From a virus, in the IMG/VR virus record IMGVR_UViG_3300046499_000264, positions 1-45,625 of that record: a stretch of DNA of 45,625 nt; one strand, given 5' to 3'. The position numbers and the translations under genes are program-made. Below, piece by piece: positions 31,694 through 38,777 of this stretch. Position 1 is the stretch's first letter. Every line of letters begins with the position of its first letter. The notes under the pieces were generated by a model. The model did not search any database, was not told where the DNA came from, and saw only the letters and a list, made by a program, of their open reading frames with translations.

Positions 31694-32281
31694 ATGGGAA
31701 ACGTAAACGCAGCAGGCATCTGGACACCGGATGAGGATGACAACCTCGACCCCGAGGTGTGGTCCCAGGCGATGGCTGACTCCATCATGAACGGCATCGG
31801 GGAACGCCTCAAAAGGCAGGAGCGGTACGAGGGTGCCTACCTGAACATCCAAGACCCCTTCACCCTGACGGCGGGCGATCCCGGCCACGCGCAGGTGCCG
31901 CTGCCGTTCATCGTGGGGCAGGGCGTCAACTACCTCGAAGGGGACATGACCCTTGCCGGCGGCGTCCTGAAGGTGGCGCACGAGGGGCTGTACCAAGTCA
32001 ACGCAACGATTGCGGCCTACATCGGTGACATGGCTGAGAATGAGTACCTGGAGCTGACCCTGTGGCAGAACGGCAGCCGCCACAAGCAGGTCGAAATCTT
32101 TGACGACAACACCGGCCACCCTCTGACCCTCGACTGCGCCACCACCATGCGCTGTGTGCCGGGCGACACCATCTGGGCCTCCGGCTGCCAGTATTTCGGC
32201 AACTACGACAACCCGCCGACGCTGAATGTGAACTTCTCACTGTTCAACACCCTCACGGTCACGCTCATTCAGGCATTCTAG
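31694..32281 (+). CDS. minor tail protein with C1q/TNF-like head
   Basis: 195 aa. After an acidic helical N-terminus (PDEDDNLDPEVWSQAMADSI, RLKRQERYEG) the C-terminal about 130 residues follow a jelly-roll pattern: LNIQDPFTLTAGDPG, GVLKVAHEGLYQVNATIA, YLELTLWQNGSRHKQV, VPGDTIWASGCQY, LTVTLIQAF. That matches the trimeric C1q/TNF-like domains used as phage receptor-binding heads. It is the last tail gene and the most likely host-range determinant, by fold resemblance and position. AAGAAGGGCACC precedes the ATG. Confidence 0.68.
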   Translation: MGNVNAAGIWTPDEDDNLDPEVWSQAMADSIMNGIGERLKRQERYEGAYLNIQDPFTLTAGDPGHAQVPLPFIVGQGVNYLEGDMTLAGGVLKVAHEGLYQVNATIAAYIGDMAENEYLELTLWQNGSRHKQVEIFDDNTGHPLTLDCATTMRCVPGDTIWASGCQYFGNYDNPPTLNVNFSLFNTLTVTLIQAF

Positions 32282-32289
32282 AGCCCTGA

Positions 32290-32345
32290 ATATGTCTCCC
32301 TGTAGAATTGGTGTTTAGATACACCTTTTCTACAGGAAGACATAT
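32290..32345 (+). promoter_or_regulatory. 56-bp imperfect palindrome: promoter in left arm, ribosome site in right arm
   Basis: Left arm 32290-32314 and right arm 32321-32345 pair at 22 of 25 positions around TTAGAT. The -10 box TAGAAT (32303-32308) is in the left arm; a start seven bases after it is 32315, the first loop base. The ribosome site AGGAAG (32334-32339) of the gene at 32349 is in the right arm. Read-through RNA from tail genes would hide the ribosome site; RNA from the local promoter would not. Phage T4 lysozyme gene e is controlled in this way. Confidence 0.7.
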
Positions 32346-32348
32346 CTC

Positions 32349-32849
32349 ATGCCCCGAATTACACCGCCGCTCTGGCTCTCCCGGGGACTCACACAGCTAC
32401 GCACCACGCTCCCCTCGGTCTACGGGCCGAGGGGTTTGGTGATGCTCGGGCAGGCCGCACTGGCAGGGTGCTTCGGTCTCGCCTACATCGGTGTCCTGAA
32501 CACGCCGCCCATGCCGGGCGTCCAGCTGGCAACGCTGTTCATGCCGCTGCAGCTGTGGGGAGTCCTCTGGTTCCTCTGCGCTTCGCATCTCATCACCGCC
32601 GCCTTCAAGGTGGACCAGTCCAAGGCCCTCGGCTGGATCACAGCCCTGCTCTTTTTCTGGGCACTGTCCTACCTGCATTACTGGTTCACCACCCCCGTCC
32701 TGCCGGGCGGCTATGACAACCTCGCGTATCTCTCCTCGGCCATGCTGGGCTCGATGGTGCTGAACGCCGTTGGCATCGCCCGGATGCTCAACCCCGGTCC
32801 TGTCCACCTTGAAGTGGTCGAGAAGCCGGGTGACAGCGATGTGGAATGA
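32349..32849 (+). CDS. four-span membrane protein of the lysis region
   Basis: 166 aa with about four hydrophobic segments: LVMLGQAALAGCFGLAYIGV, LATLFMPLQLWGVLWFLCA, ALGWITALLFFWALSYLHY and LAYLSSAMLGSMVLNAVGIA. Short acidic tail ending PGDSDVE. It is the first gene after the tail operon and has its own promoter within a long palindrome that also covers its ribosome site. A holin or holin regulator is plausible given the position, but similar membrane proteins of unknown role are common in these phages. Confidence 0.6.
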   Translation: MPRITPPLWLSRGLTQLRTTLPSVYGPRGLVMLGQAALAGCFGLAYIGVLNTPPMPGVQLATLFMPLQLWGVLWFLCASHLITAAFKVDQSKALGWITALLFFWALSYLHYWFTTPVLPGGYDNLAYLSSAMLGSMVLNAVGIARMLNPGPVHLEVVEKPGDSDVE

Positions 32850-33225
32850 CATCAACTGGTCCACGATCCTCGTAGCCGTCGCCGTAGCACTCATCTCGGC
32901 CAGCGGCGGCGTCCTTGTCGCCAAGCTGAACCGCAAGTCCCAGATCGAGGCCAACGCGCTCACCGGCAACGGGCAGGTCTTCAGCCAGCAGAACACCCTC
33001 CTCCAGGACGTGCAGGAGGAGCGCGACACGGCGAAGGCCGACCTCAAAGAGGAGCGCGAGAAGAACAAGAAGGACATCGCCAGCCTGAACGAGCGCTTCG
33101 AGGAGTTCAAGGTTTCGGTGCAGACCCAGTTCAGCGGCTACCGCAAGTACATCCACGGCCTCCGTGGGCAGGTCCACGATCTGGGCGGTGTGCCCATCGA
33201 GTGGCCCCCCGACCTCGAACAGTAA
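32839..33225 (+). CDS. membrane-anchored coiled-coil protein
   Basis: 128 aa. ATG 32839 overlaps the end of the previous gene. One N-terminal transmembrane helix (STILVAVAVALISASGGVLVA) is followed by a long charged coiled coil (QEERDTAKADLKEEREKNKK, DIASLNERFEEFKVSV) and a short end PIEWPPDLEQ. The topology (N-in or N-out anchor with a coiled coil) recalls spanin-like or holin-partner proteins of actinophage lysis cassettes. I cannot tell which from the sequence. Confidence 0.6.
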   Translation: MWNDINWSTILVAVAVALISASGGVLVAKLNRKSQIEANALTGNGQVFSQQNTLLQDVQEERDTAKADLKEEREKNKKDIASLNERFEEFKVSVQTQFSGYRKYIHGLRGQVHDLGGVPIEWPPDLEQ

Positions 33226-33246
33226 CACCCCGATAAGGAGAACAGC

Positions 33247-34116
33247 ATGGCGTACAAACTGCACGAAGAATATTCGATCACCGATTTCGACGGTGGCCCC
33301 ATGAAGCCCAAGGGCTGGGCCATCCACTGGTGGGGCGATCCCGCCCAGAAGCCCACGTTCTGGAACATCGTGAACGTGCTCATCGCCCGGGCACACGCTC
33401 AGTCGGCGTCCGTGAACTTTGTCTCTGAAGCAGGGCTCGTTGCCTGCCTCATCTCGCCGCTCACGATTGCCTGGGCGCAGGGCGACGGCGCGAACGGCTG
33501 GGGGAACAACAACCTGGTGTCCGTTGAGAACAACCCGCGCTGCTCCGCTGAAGACCGCGAGACGCTGGCCGAACTCATCGCTGACCAGCACATCCTCAAC
33601 GGCATCCCGATTGTCCTGTACCCCCACAAGAACTTCAACGCCACCCAGTGCCCCGGCGTGTGGGAGCAGTGGATTCCGTCGATCACGGCGCGGGCCAAGC
33701 AGATCGTAGCCGAGAAGACGGGCGCAAAGCCCACCCCGGCCCCGGTCAACCCCAGCTCCTCCGTGCCGGCCAAGCCGGCGCCCGCTCCTGCCAAGCAGCC
33801 CCGCGTCTACCCGGACTCCGACATCCACTGGGTGGTAGAGCGCGGAGACACCCTCGGCAAGATTCAGGCCTACTACAACGGCCCGAGCGTGGCGCAGATT
33901 GCCGCCTACAACAACATCGACCCCAACCGGATTGTCCCCGGCCAGAAAATCTGGATTCCGGGACCGCTGGCCTGGAACATCGAGGCCCCCGACACGATCC
34001 GCTCCGTGGCTGCCTACTACGGCCTCGATGCGGGCTACCTCGCCCGGCTCAACGGACTGCGTGGGCCGGACTCCACCATCTACATCGGCAACCAGCTGAT
34101 TATCAAGAAGGGCTAA
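33247..34116 (+). CDS. endolysin: N-acetylmuramoyl-L-alanine amidase with two LysM
   Basis: 289 aa. The N-terminal 155 residues form an Amidase_2/PGRP-type domain with expected zinc ligands H27 (WAIHWWGD), H127 (PHKNFNATQCPG) and C135. A Pro/Ala linker (about 160-185) leads to two LysM peptidoglycan-binding repeats: about 194-237 (VVERGDTLGKIQAYYNGPSV) and 243-287 (DTIRSVAAYYGLDAGYLARL). It cleaves the bond between MurNAc and the stem peptide. No signal peptide, so export needs a holin. GATAAGGAGAAC is a strong ribosome site. Flanked by membrane proteins on both sides. Confidence 0.92.
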   Translation: MAYKLHEEYSITDFDGGPMKPKGWAIHWWGDPAQKPTFWNIVNVLIARAHAQSASVNFVSEAGLVACLISPLTIAWAQGDGANGWGNNNLVSVENNPRCSAEDRETLAELIADQHILNGIPIVLYPHKNFNATQCPGVWEQWIPSITARAKQIVAEKTGAKPTPAPVNPSSSVPAKPAPAPAKQPRVYPDSDIHWVVERGDTLGKIQAYYNGPSVAQIAAYNNIDPNRIVPGQKIWIPGPLAWNIEAPDTIRSVAAYYGLDAGYLARLNGLRGPDSTIYIGNQLIIKKG

Positions 34117-34120
34117 CCCA

Positions 34121-34411
34121 ATGGCAGATCACCTCACCCCCGGGACCGTTCCGGTTCCTCCCAAGTACCTCGACGCGCTGGTCCGCGCTTGGCGCACGCT
34201 CTACACCGGCTTCATCCTCGATGCCCTCGTGCTCATCGGCGGCGGCATCGGCACCCTGATCCTGGAGAAGGACGTGACGACCGAGGCGTTCTGGATCACC
34301 CTCGGGATTCTGGTGGCCAAGTCGTTCATGACGGCGCTCGGCTCGTACCTGCTCCGGCTCAAAGTGACCCCCAAGAATGTTCCGGCAGAGGGTCCGCCGG
34401 CAGTCGAATAG
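34121..34411 (+). CDS. holin (two-span)
   Basis: 96 aa, five bases after the endolysin stop. Two transmembrane segments (TGFILDALVLIGGGIGTLIL and AFWITLGILVAKSFMTALGSYLL), the second longer than usual, joined by a short charged turn (EKDVTTE), and a charged C-terminus. This size and topology fit a class II holin. It lies directly after the amidase gene, the classic place. A promoter with strong palindrome follows. Confidence 0.8.
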   Translation: MADHLTPGTVPVPPKYLDALVRAWRTLYTGFILDALVLIGGGIGTLILEKDVTTEAFWITLGILVAKSFMTALGSYLLRLKVTPKNVPAEGPPAVE

Positions 34412-34443
34412 CACGTCCCCTGCTTACTAATTTACTGTCTTGA

Positions 34444-34483
34444 TAGAATGGGCTACAGACCTACACAGGTTTGTAGCCCATTC
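34444..34483 (+). promoter_or_regulatory. promoter-in-hairpin element after lysis genes
   Basis: CTTGATAGAATGGG with TAGAAT at 34444-34449. GAATGGGCTACAGACCT (34446-34462) pairs with AGGTTTGTAGCCCATTC (34467-34483): 17 pairs, one G-U, loop ACAC. The -10 box lies in the left arm. RNA starting near 34456 would keep only the inner part of the stem. AGGAG at 34492-34496 serves ATG 34503. Confidence 0.65.
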
Positions 34484-34502
34484 CTTGTCTCAGGAGCATA
34501 AA

Positions 34503-34760
34503 ATGGCCCTCAACGATACCCTTTCCCAGCTGACCGGGAGTTCTGTTGCTCCCAAGAACCGCGTGGACATCCTGCTCGAAAAGTGGGAAGGCACCGAGGA
34601 CGGCGAGGCGCTGCTGGCGGCGCTGAACAACGAGGAAATCACCTCGGCCACGCTCACGCTGGCGATCCGGCGGGAAACCAAGACCCACAGCGTCGTCACC
34701 GACAGTTCTGTGGCTGCATGGCGTCGGCGCAACGCCTCGCGCGAAGTCAACGGCCTTTAG
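34503..34760 (+). CDS. small hypothetical protein with possible HTH
   Basis: 85 aa. ATG 34503 follows AGGAGCATAAA; codons upstream in the frame belong to the promoter palindrome. The sequence VAPKNRVDILLEKWEGTEDGEALLAALNNEEITSATLTLAIRRE... SSVAAWRRRN reads as a compact helical protein whose C-terminal part resembles an HTH recognition helix. It lies one base before the metallophosphoesterase gene, so the two are coexpressed. Similar small proteins accompany such enzymes in other actinophages; role unknown. Confidence 0.6.
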   Translation: MALNDTLSQLTGSSVAPKNRVDILLEKWEGTEDGEALLAALNNEEITSATLTLAIRRETKTHSVVTDSSVAAWRRRNASREVNGL

Positions 34761-34761
34761 G

Positions 34762-35949
34762 ATGGCGCTCAGCGAAACGCTGGCCACGGTGCAGGGCATG
34801 GCCCCGCGCCCCGTCGAGATTCCCAGAGGCTTCGATTCCCCGGGCACCGTGGACTATGCGCGCGGCACCGGCACGGTCACCAGCTCCAAGGCCGTCACCA
34901 GCGAGGAGTACCGCAAGGTCTTCGAGGAGGCCACCGGCCAGCCCATCCCCGAGGGCCAGGACGTGATGCTGGAGCGGGCCACTCTGCAGACAGGGCCGAA
35001 CGGCGCCGAGCGCTGGTGGTACAAATTCAAGTTTGTGGCCCGTTCACTTGAAGACTCCGGTGACCGTTCTAGGCTGCTAGAACTCTCCGAGTGGGCAGCC
35101 AGCCGGCCCCCGGTCACCCTCCGCAAGGTCGATCCGGCCTCGCACTTCGGCATCATCAACATCGCAGACCTCCAGCTCGGCAAGACCGACCGCCACGGCG
35201 GCACCGCTGAGACGGAGAAGGGCTTCCTCGAAGGCATCGAGCTTGCCAAGGACTATCTGGCCCGCCACGGCCTCCGCAGAGTGTGCCTCACAGAGCTGGG
35301 CGACGGCGCAGAGAACTTCCAGAACACGCCCACGCAGGCGCAGACCAATGACCGGCAGCTGATCGAGCAGCTGGACCTCCACACCGAGCTGATGACCCAC
35401 GCAGCCTACGAGCTCTCCCGGGTCTCGGATGAACTCATCATTGCCGGTGTGCCGAGCAACCACATGGAGGTCCGCGAGGACGGCAAGGCTGTCGGCGGCG
35501 TCCACAACGACTATGGGCTCCTCAGCCTCTCGAACATCAAGCGCTCGTTCAAGCTCAACCCCGGCGCCTTCTCGCACGTCCAGTTCGCCTGGCCCTCCGA
35601 GCACGAGGTGTCGATGACCCTGGACCTCGCCGGCGTCGGCGTCGGACTGGCACACGGGCATTACAGCCGGGGAGCCGGCGCCGCTGATGGCGTCCCCAAG
35701 TGGCTGACCGGGCAGTTCGCCGGCAACCACCCTCTGCAGCCGGCTCACGTCATCATCACGGCCCACTTCCACCACCTGCGTATGCAGAACCTCATCGGTG
35801 GCCGCTGGTGGTTCCAGGCGCCGACTCTGGACCGGGGCTCCAGCTGGCTCGAACACTCAAACGGTGAGGGCAATTCGCAGAACGGCATCCTCGCCCTGAC
35901 CGTGGGAAATGGTTCCTGGCGCGACATGGAATTGCTGCGCACCTACTAA
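34762..35949 (+). CDS. calcineurin-like metallophosphoesterase
   Basis: 395 aa. From about residue 125 it shows the metallophosphatase signatures: IINIADLQLGK (D136, with Gln in place of the usual His), ELGDGAENF (G180-D181), GVPSNHME (N233-H234), AHGHYSRG and TAHFHHLRM. The first 120 residues are a separate N-terminal part, with RWWYKFKF, of unknown role. Such proteins, sometimes labelled Mre11/SbcD-like in actinophages, cleave phosphodiesters with two metal ions; the substrate here is not known. One base separates it from the small upstream gene. It is followed by its own ParB-like neighbour under a separate promoter. Confidence 0.8.
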   Translation: MALSETLATVQGMAPRPVEIPRGFDSPGTVDYARGTGTVTSSKAVTSEEYRKVFEEATGQPIPEGQDVMLERATLQTGPNGAERWWYKFKFVARSLEDSGDRSRLLELSEWAASRPPVTLRKVDPASHFGIINIADLQLGKTDRHGGTAETEKGFLEGIELAKDYLARHGLRRVCLTELGDGAENFQNTPTQAQTNDRQLIEQLDLHTELMTHAAYELSRVSDELIIAGVPSNHMEVREDGKAVGGVHNDYGLLSLSNIKRSFKLNPGAFSHVQFAWPSEHEVSMTLDLAGVGVGLAHGHYSRGAGAADGVPKWLTGQFAGNHPLQPAHVIITAHFHHLRMQNLIGGRWWFQAPTLDRGSSWLEHSNGEGNSQNGILALTVGNGSWRDMELLRTY

Positions 35950-35964
35950 ATCGGTTTTTTGCTT

Positions 35965-35988
35965 TAGGCTGGTGTGGTTCAATTCACC
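35965..35988 (+). promoter_or_regulatory. promoter with short inverted repeat before the ParB-like gene
   Basis: TTTTTTGCTTTAGGCTGG with TAGGCT at 35965-35970. GGTG (35971-35974) can pair with CACC (35985-35988). The expected start near 35977 is in the loop. The TTTTTT just upstream may be part of a weak terminator. Confidence 0.4.
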
Positions 35989-36006
35989 GTCTGAGGGGGA
36001 GCAACC

Positions 36007-36933
36007 TTGAAGCTCGCAGTGCCGATTACCAAACCCACCAAGATCACCACGCTGAACAAGCCCAGCAAGCTCGTGCAGCTCCACGCCAAAGAGTTCAGCG
36101 TTGACCTCAGAGTGCAGCGCCAGCTCAATCAGGGCCGCGCAGAGGAGATGGCCGAGGACTTCCAACCGGAAGCCCTCGGCCTTCTTGTCGCCTCGCTGCG
36201 GGCTGACGGCCACACCTACATTGTCGATGGCCAGCACCGGATGGTGGCCGCGCGCCTCGCCAAGTACGACGGCCTGCTGGACACGAAGCTTTTCACCGAC
36301 CTCACTCTGCAGGAGGAGGCGGCGCTGTTCCTGGCCCTGAATAAGGGCAGAGCCATCCAGGCCATCGACAAGTTCAAGGCCCGCGTGACCCAGGGCGAGC
36401 CGCAGGCCTGCTCGATCAACAAGGTGCTCCGCGCCTACGATCTGCATGTGGACTGGGCTAACAACCAGAGCCTGAACGTCATCTCTGCCATCGGGACGCT
36501 GGAGAAGGTCTACAGCGGCTGCGGCGTCCGGGATGAGGGCGCGCACCCGGACCTCGTGGACAAGGTGATCCGCACGCTGCACCGCGCCTACGACGGGGCC
36601 AACCTGGACCGCTCCACCTACTCCCGCACGATGCTCGAAGGCCTCGGGGTGTTTGTTGCCACGTTCGGCAAGCGCATCAACTATGACCGCTTGGTGTCCG
36701 TGCTCCAAGGCACTGTGCCCCGCCAGATTGTGGCCCAGACGCGCACTCTGCGGGACGCCAAGGTCACCCGCGCCGGTTCCCTCGGGCAGAACGCCGCCGA
36801 GGTCATCCACCGGCTCTACAACGCCCGTGGCTGGAAGGACAAGCTGCCGCAGTTCCATGAGGTGGACGGGCGGACCACCAAGTTCGAGGATGACCCCCTG
36901 TACGTCGATCCAAGCCAGTACGTCCGGGCATAG
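36007..36933 (+). CDS. ParB/sulfiredoxin-like domain protein
   Basis: 308 aa, starting at TTG 36007 with GAGGGGGAGC upstream. The N-terminal domain carries the ParB/Srx hallmark YIVDGQHRMVAAR (D74-G-Q-H77-R78), preceded by KEFSVDLRVQRQLNQGRAEEMAEDF and followed by LTLQEEAALFLALNKGR, the usual order of this domain. The fold is used by CTP-binding ParB proteins and by phage nucleases or modifiers; no HTH of plasmid ParB type is evident. The C-terminal 180 residues are helical. Standing alone (no ParA), it is more likely a DNA-acting phage protein than a partition protein. Function open. Confidence 0.75.
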   Translation: MKLAVPITKPTKITTLNKPSKLVQLHAKEFSVDLRVQRQLNQGRAEEMAEDFQPEALGLLVASLRADGHTYIVDGQHRMVAARLAKYDGLLDTKLFTDLTLQEEAALFLALNKGRAIQAIDKFKARVTQGEPQACSINKVLRAYDLHVDWANNQSLNVISAIGTLEKVYSGCGVRDEGAHPDLVDKVIRTLHRAYDGANLDRSTYSRTMLEGLGVFVATFGKRINYDRLVSVLQGTVPRQIVAQTRTLRDAKVTRAGSLGQNAAEVIHRLYNARGWKDKLPQFHEVDGRTTKFEDDPLYVDPSQYVRA

Positions 36934-36970
36934 AAAAAGGGAGCCTCTGCAGGGGAGGCTCCCTTTCCCA
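36934..36970. terminator. bidirectional rho-independent terminator
   Basis: AAAGGGAGCCTC (36936-36947) pairs with GAGGCTCCCTTT (36955-36966), 12 perfect pairs, loop 7 nt. A-run 36934-36938 gives TTTTT for leftward transcripts. It separates converging late (rightward) and early (leftward) blocks. Confidence 0.93.
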
Positions 36971-37017
36971 GATACACCCTGCTTCTATTCAGGATTGCTC
37001 GGAGAGCGTATCACGGT

Positions 37018-37353
37018 CTAGTCGAAGTACGTGCCACGCCGCTCGTTGTAGCAAGAGCGCGTGTCGTTGTGGCAGAAGAACCGCTTGCCGGTGTCCTTGC
37101 GCCACGCCGAGGCCTTGAACTCTCCCACGCCGCCGCCGCAGTGGTGGCAGGCGCTGGCCTCGTTCTCGGCCACCAGCGCCTCCGAGGCAAACTTCTCGCG
37201 GTGGACTGGGCACTGGGGGTCAGTCCGCGTCCTGGTGCAGGTCAGCTCGGCCTCGGAGATGGCCCGGTGCAGCTCGAAGGCGCAGATGCAGCCCTCCGGC
37301 AGGGGATTCTTGATCCGGGGCTCCGGCGTCTTGCGGTTCCTGACCCGGCTCAC
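37018..37353 (-). CDS. cysteine-rich putative zinc-binding protein
   Basis: 111 aa. Several Cys/His pairs: EGCICAFELH, LTCTRTRTDPQCPVH, ASACHHCGGG and FFCHNDTRSCYNE. These allow two zinc sites, one resembling a ribbon. Rich in Arg, so nucleic-acid binding is plausible. It is the last gene of the leftward block, 52 bp before the bidirectional terminator. Its start overlaps the end of the DUF4406 gene. Confidence 0.65.
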   Translation of the reverse strand: MSRVRNRKTPEPRIKNPLPEGCICAFELHRAISEAELTCTRTRTDPQCPVHREKFASEALVAENEASACHHCGGGVGEFKASAWRKDTGKRFFCHNDTRSCYNERRGTYFD

Positions 37354-37784
37354 GACAGCACCGGCTCGATGACGATGCCCTGCCCCAGCTTGAAGGCAAC
37401 GCGCTCGGGCTTGGCCAGAGGCGTCTGTGTCCCTGCCGGGTGCCAGAAGTTCCAGTGCAGCAGCGCCTTGATGCCCAGCGCGTTGCCCAGAGCCACCTCG
37501 GTGCGCGCACCCTTGGATTCCTCCCAGCCGGGCAGCAGTGCGATCCCCTCGGCGTGGTCACAAATCCAGGACAAGTCCTGCTTCAGGGCCTCCCGCAGGT
37601 TGAAGCCCTTCTCTGCGGCCTCGTGCCCCTTCAGCCCCGTGGCGTCGAAGCCGTTCTCCCTGTCGTTCTCGGCAGGATTGAATACCGTGTGCCCCGCCTC
37701 GCGCAGCTGCTTGGCTGCCGCGTCGAAGGCCGGGAAGTTGTAATGCTCAATGCCCGTCATGGGGCCTGCCAGGTACAGCTTCAT
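37350..37784 (-). CDS. DUF4406 / nucleoside 2-deoxyribosyltransferase-like protein
   Basis: 144 aa. MKLYLAGPMTG at the N-terminus, FPAFDAAAKQLREAGHTVFNPAE after the first helix, and LLPGWEESKGARTEVALGNALGI near the end are hallmark segments of the DUF4406/nucleoside deoxyribosyltransferase-like superfamily. In that family the Glu of ARTEVA is the nucleophile equivalent and the Asp of WICDHAEG helps bind the base. Members cleave N-glycosidic bonds of deoxynucleosides; DUF4406 activity itself is unproven. With a dNMP kinase in the same operon, nucleotide salvage fits. Four-base overlap with both neighbours. Confidence 0.75.
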   Translation of the reverse strand: MKLYLAGPMTGIEHYNFPAFDAAAKQLREAGHTVFNPAENDRENGFDATGLKGHEAAEKGFNLREALKQDLSWICDHAEGIALLPGWEESKGARTEVALGNALGIKALLHWNFWHPAGTQTPLAKPERVAFKLGQGIVIEPVLS

Positions 37785-37939
37785 GAGCCGATCCTTTCCA
37801 GTTCTGCGAAGTGCTTGCGGAGGTCATAGTCCCACACGCTGTGATGGCCACAGCGGCAGGTGGCGTGGGTGCCGTCCCAGTCCCGCGCGTAGTGGCGCTG
37901 GGGCCGGCGGGTGAACAGCTTGCGGAGCAGGGCGATCAT
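37781..37939 (-). CDS. 52-aa protein with CRCGHH motif
   Basis: A short leftward gene starting at ATG 37939 with AAAGGAACGC upstream, ending with TGA at 37781-37783 that overlaps the next ATG. Peptide MIALLRKLFTRRPQRHYARD..., then HATCRCGHHSVWDYDLRKHF. The C-x-C-x-H-H cluster may bind zinc. Four-base overlaps at both ends support it as real. Function unknown. Confidence 0.65.
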   Translation of the reverse strand: MIALLRKLFTRRPQRHYARDWDGTHATCRCGHHSVWDYDLRKHFAELERIGS

Positions 37940-38328
37940 GCTGCGTTCCTTTCGGCCTGGAGGGCGCGGCAGCGCTCGATCCAGGACTCGTGGGTTTCGG
38001 TGAATCGGTAATGGGTCTCGGGCTTGGGCATCGGTACTTCGACTTCCTCCAGACCCACGGTGCCCTCGTAGTTCTGGAGGGCGAGCAGGCCAGCCCGGGC
38101 GCGGTGGTACTTGGCCCAGTCCTCGTTGGTCGGTGAGACGTTGTAGGCGTCGGCCCGGCGGTGGTAGCGTTCATCGGTCCAGCTCATGCCGTCGAAGACC
38201 TGCTCCTCACTGAGGAGCATGACTGCCGCGAACTTATGGAGGACCGGGATGGTCACCTCCGGTTCCGGGGCCGGCTCGGGCTCGGGGGTCCGCAGCTTGT
38301 CGTAGTCCTGCCTAACTGACCTGCTCAT
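37936..38328 (-). CDS. hypothetical protein
   Basis: 130 aa, not recognised. It begins MSRSVRQDYDKLRTPEPEP with a Pro/Glu repeat, then a helical body (HKFAAVMLLSEEQVFDGMSW, DERYHRRADAYNVSP, DWAKYHRARAGLLALQNYEG) and a C-terminal helix. AGGAGTAATC precedes ATG 38328. The end overlaps the start of the 52-aa gene. Part of the leftward replication operon. Confidence 0.65.
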   Translation of the reverse strand: MSRSVRQDYDKLRTPEPEPAPEPEVTIPVLHKFAAVMLLSEEQVFDGMSWTDERYHRRADAYNVSPTNEDWAKYHRARAGLLALQNYEGTVGLEEVEVPMPKPETHYRFTETHESWIERCRALQAERNAA

Positions 38329-38330
38329 GA

Positions 38331-38777
38331 TTACTCCTGTGGTGGATGAAGCAAACGGATGGTTGGTAGGTGGCGCTGGCGGACCAGGTAAGCGAGGAGA
38401 TGCTGGAGGGCTGCCACCTGGTGGCCCTCCTTCAGCTCACCCCGCTTGGGGTAGAGGCCGGCCCGCTTCAGGACTTTGATGCTGATGAGCTTGTTCTTGC
38501 CGCGCTGGTTGCGGCGCTGCCACACGATGGGCGTTCCCAGGGACTTCAGGTAGCCGATGATGGCCACGGGGGTCAGGTCCACCCCGTGTGTGCCCTCCTC
38601 CAGCTCGAAGGACTCGCAGCCCAACACGTCGTGCTCCGGCACCTCACCGAACTCCACCCATTCCTGGAAGCCGGTGAGGCCGTTGGGGATGATCTTGAAC
38701 AGCTCCACCTTCAGGGTGTCGGTGTTGAACAGGCACACACCTGTCATCCCGCCGGGGTCAAGCCAAAGGACTTTCAT
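38331..38777 (-). CDS. RuvC/RNase H-fold Holliday junction resolvase-like protein
   Basis: 148 aa. MKVLWLDPGGMTGVCLF gives the first acidic residue D7 in the strand typical of the RuvC-type RNase H fold. E55 (GCESFELEEG) is a candidate second. The C-terminal helix reads EGHQVAALQHLLAYL, where the family usually has an acidic DALRH-type motif; here H119 and E117 are the possible ligands. It likely resolves branched DNA before packaging. ATG 38777 overlaps the preceding stop (CATGA), so the longer open frame upstream is not used. Confidence 0.75.
   Translation of the reverse strand: MKVLWLDPGGMTGVCLFNTDTLKVELFKIIPNGLTGFQEWVEFGEVPEHDVLGCESFELEEGTHGVDLTPVAIIGYLKSLGTPIVWQRRNQRGKNKLISIKVLKRAGLYPKRGELKEGHQVAALQHLLAYLVRQRHLPTIRLLHPPQE

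Noticed and set aside
36007-36933. Partition (ParB) system.
   Set aside because: No ParA and no parS-like palindromes nearby, and the C-terminal part lacks an evident ParB HTH; called ParB-like domain only.
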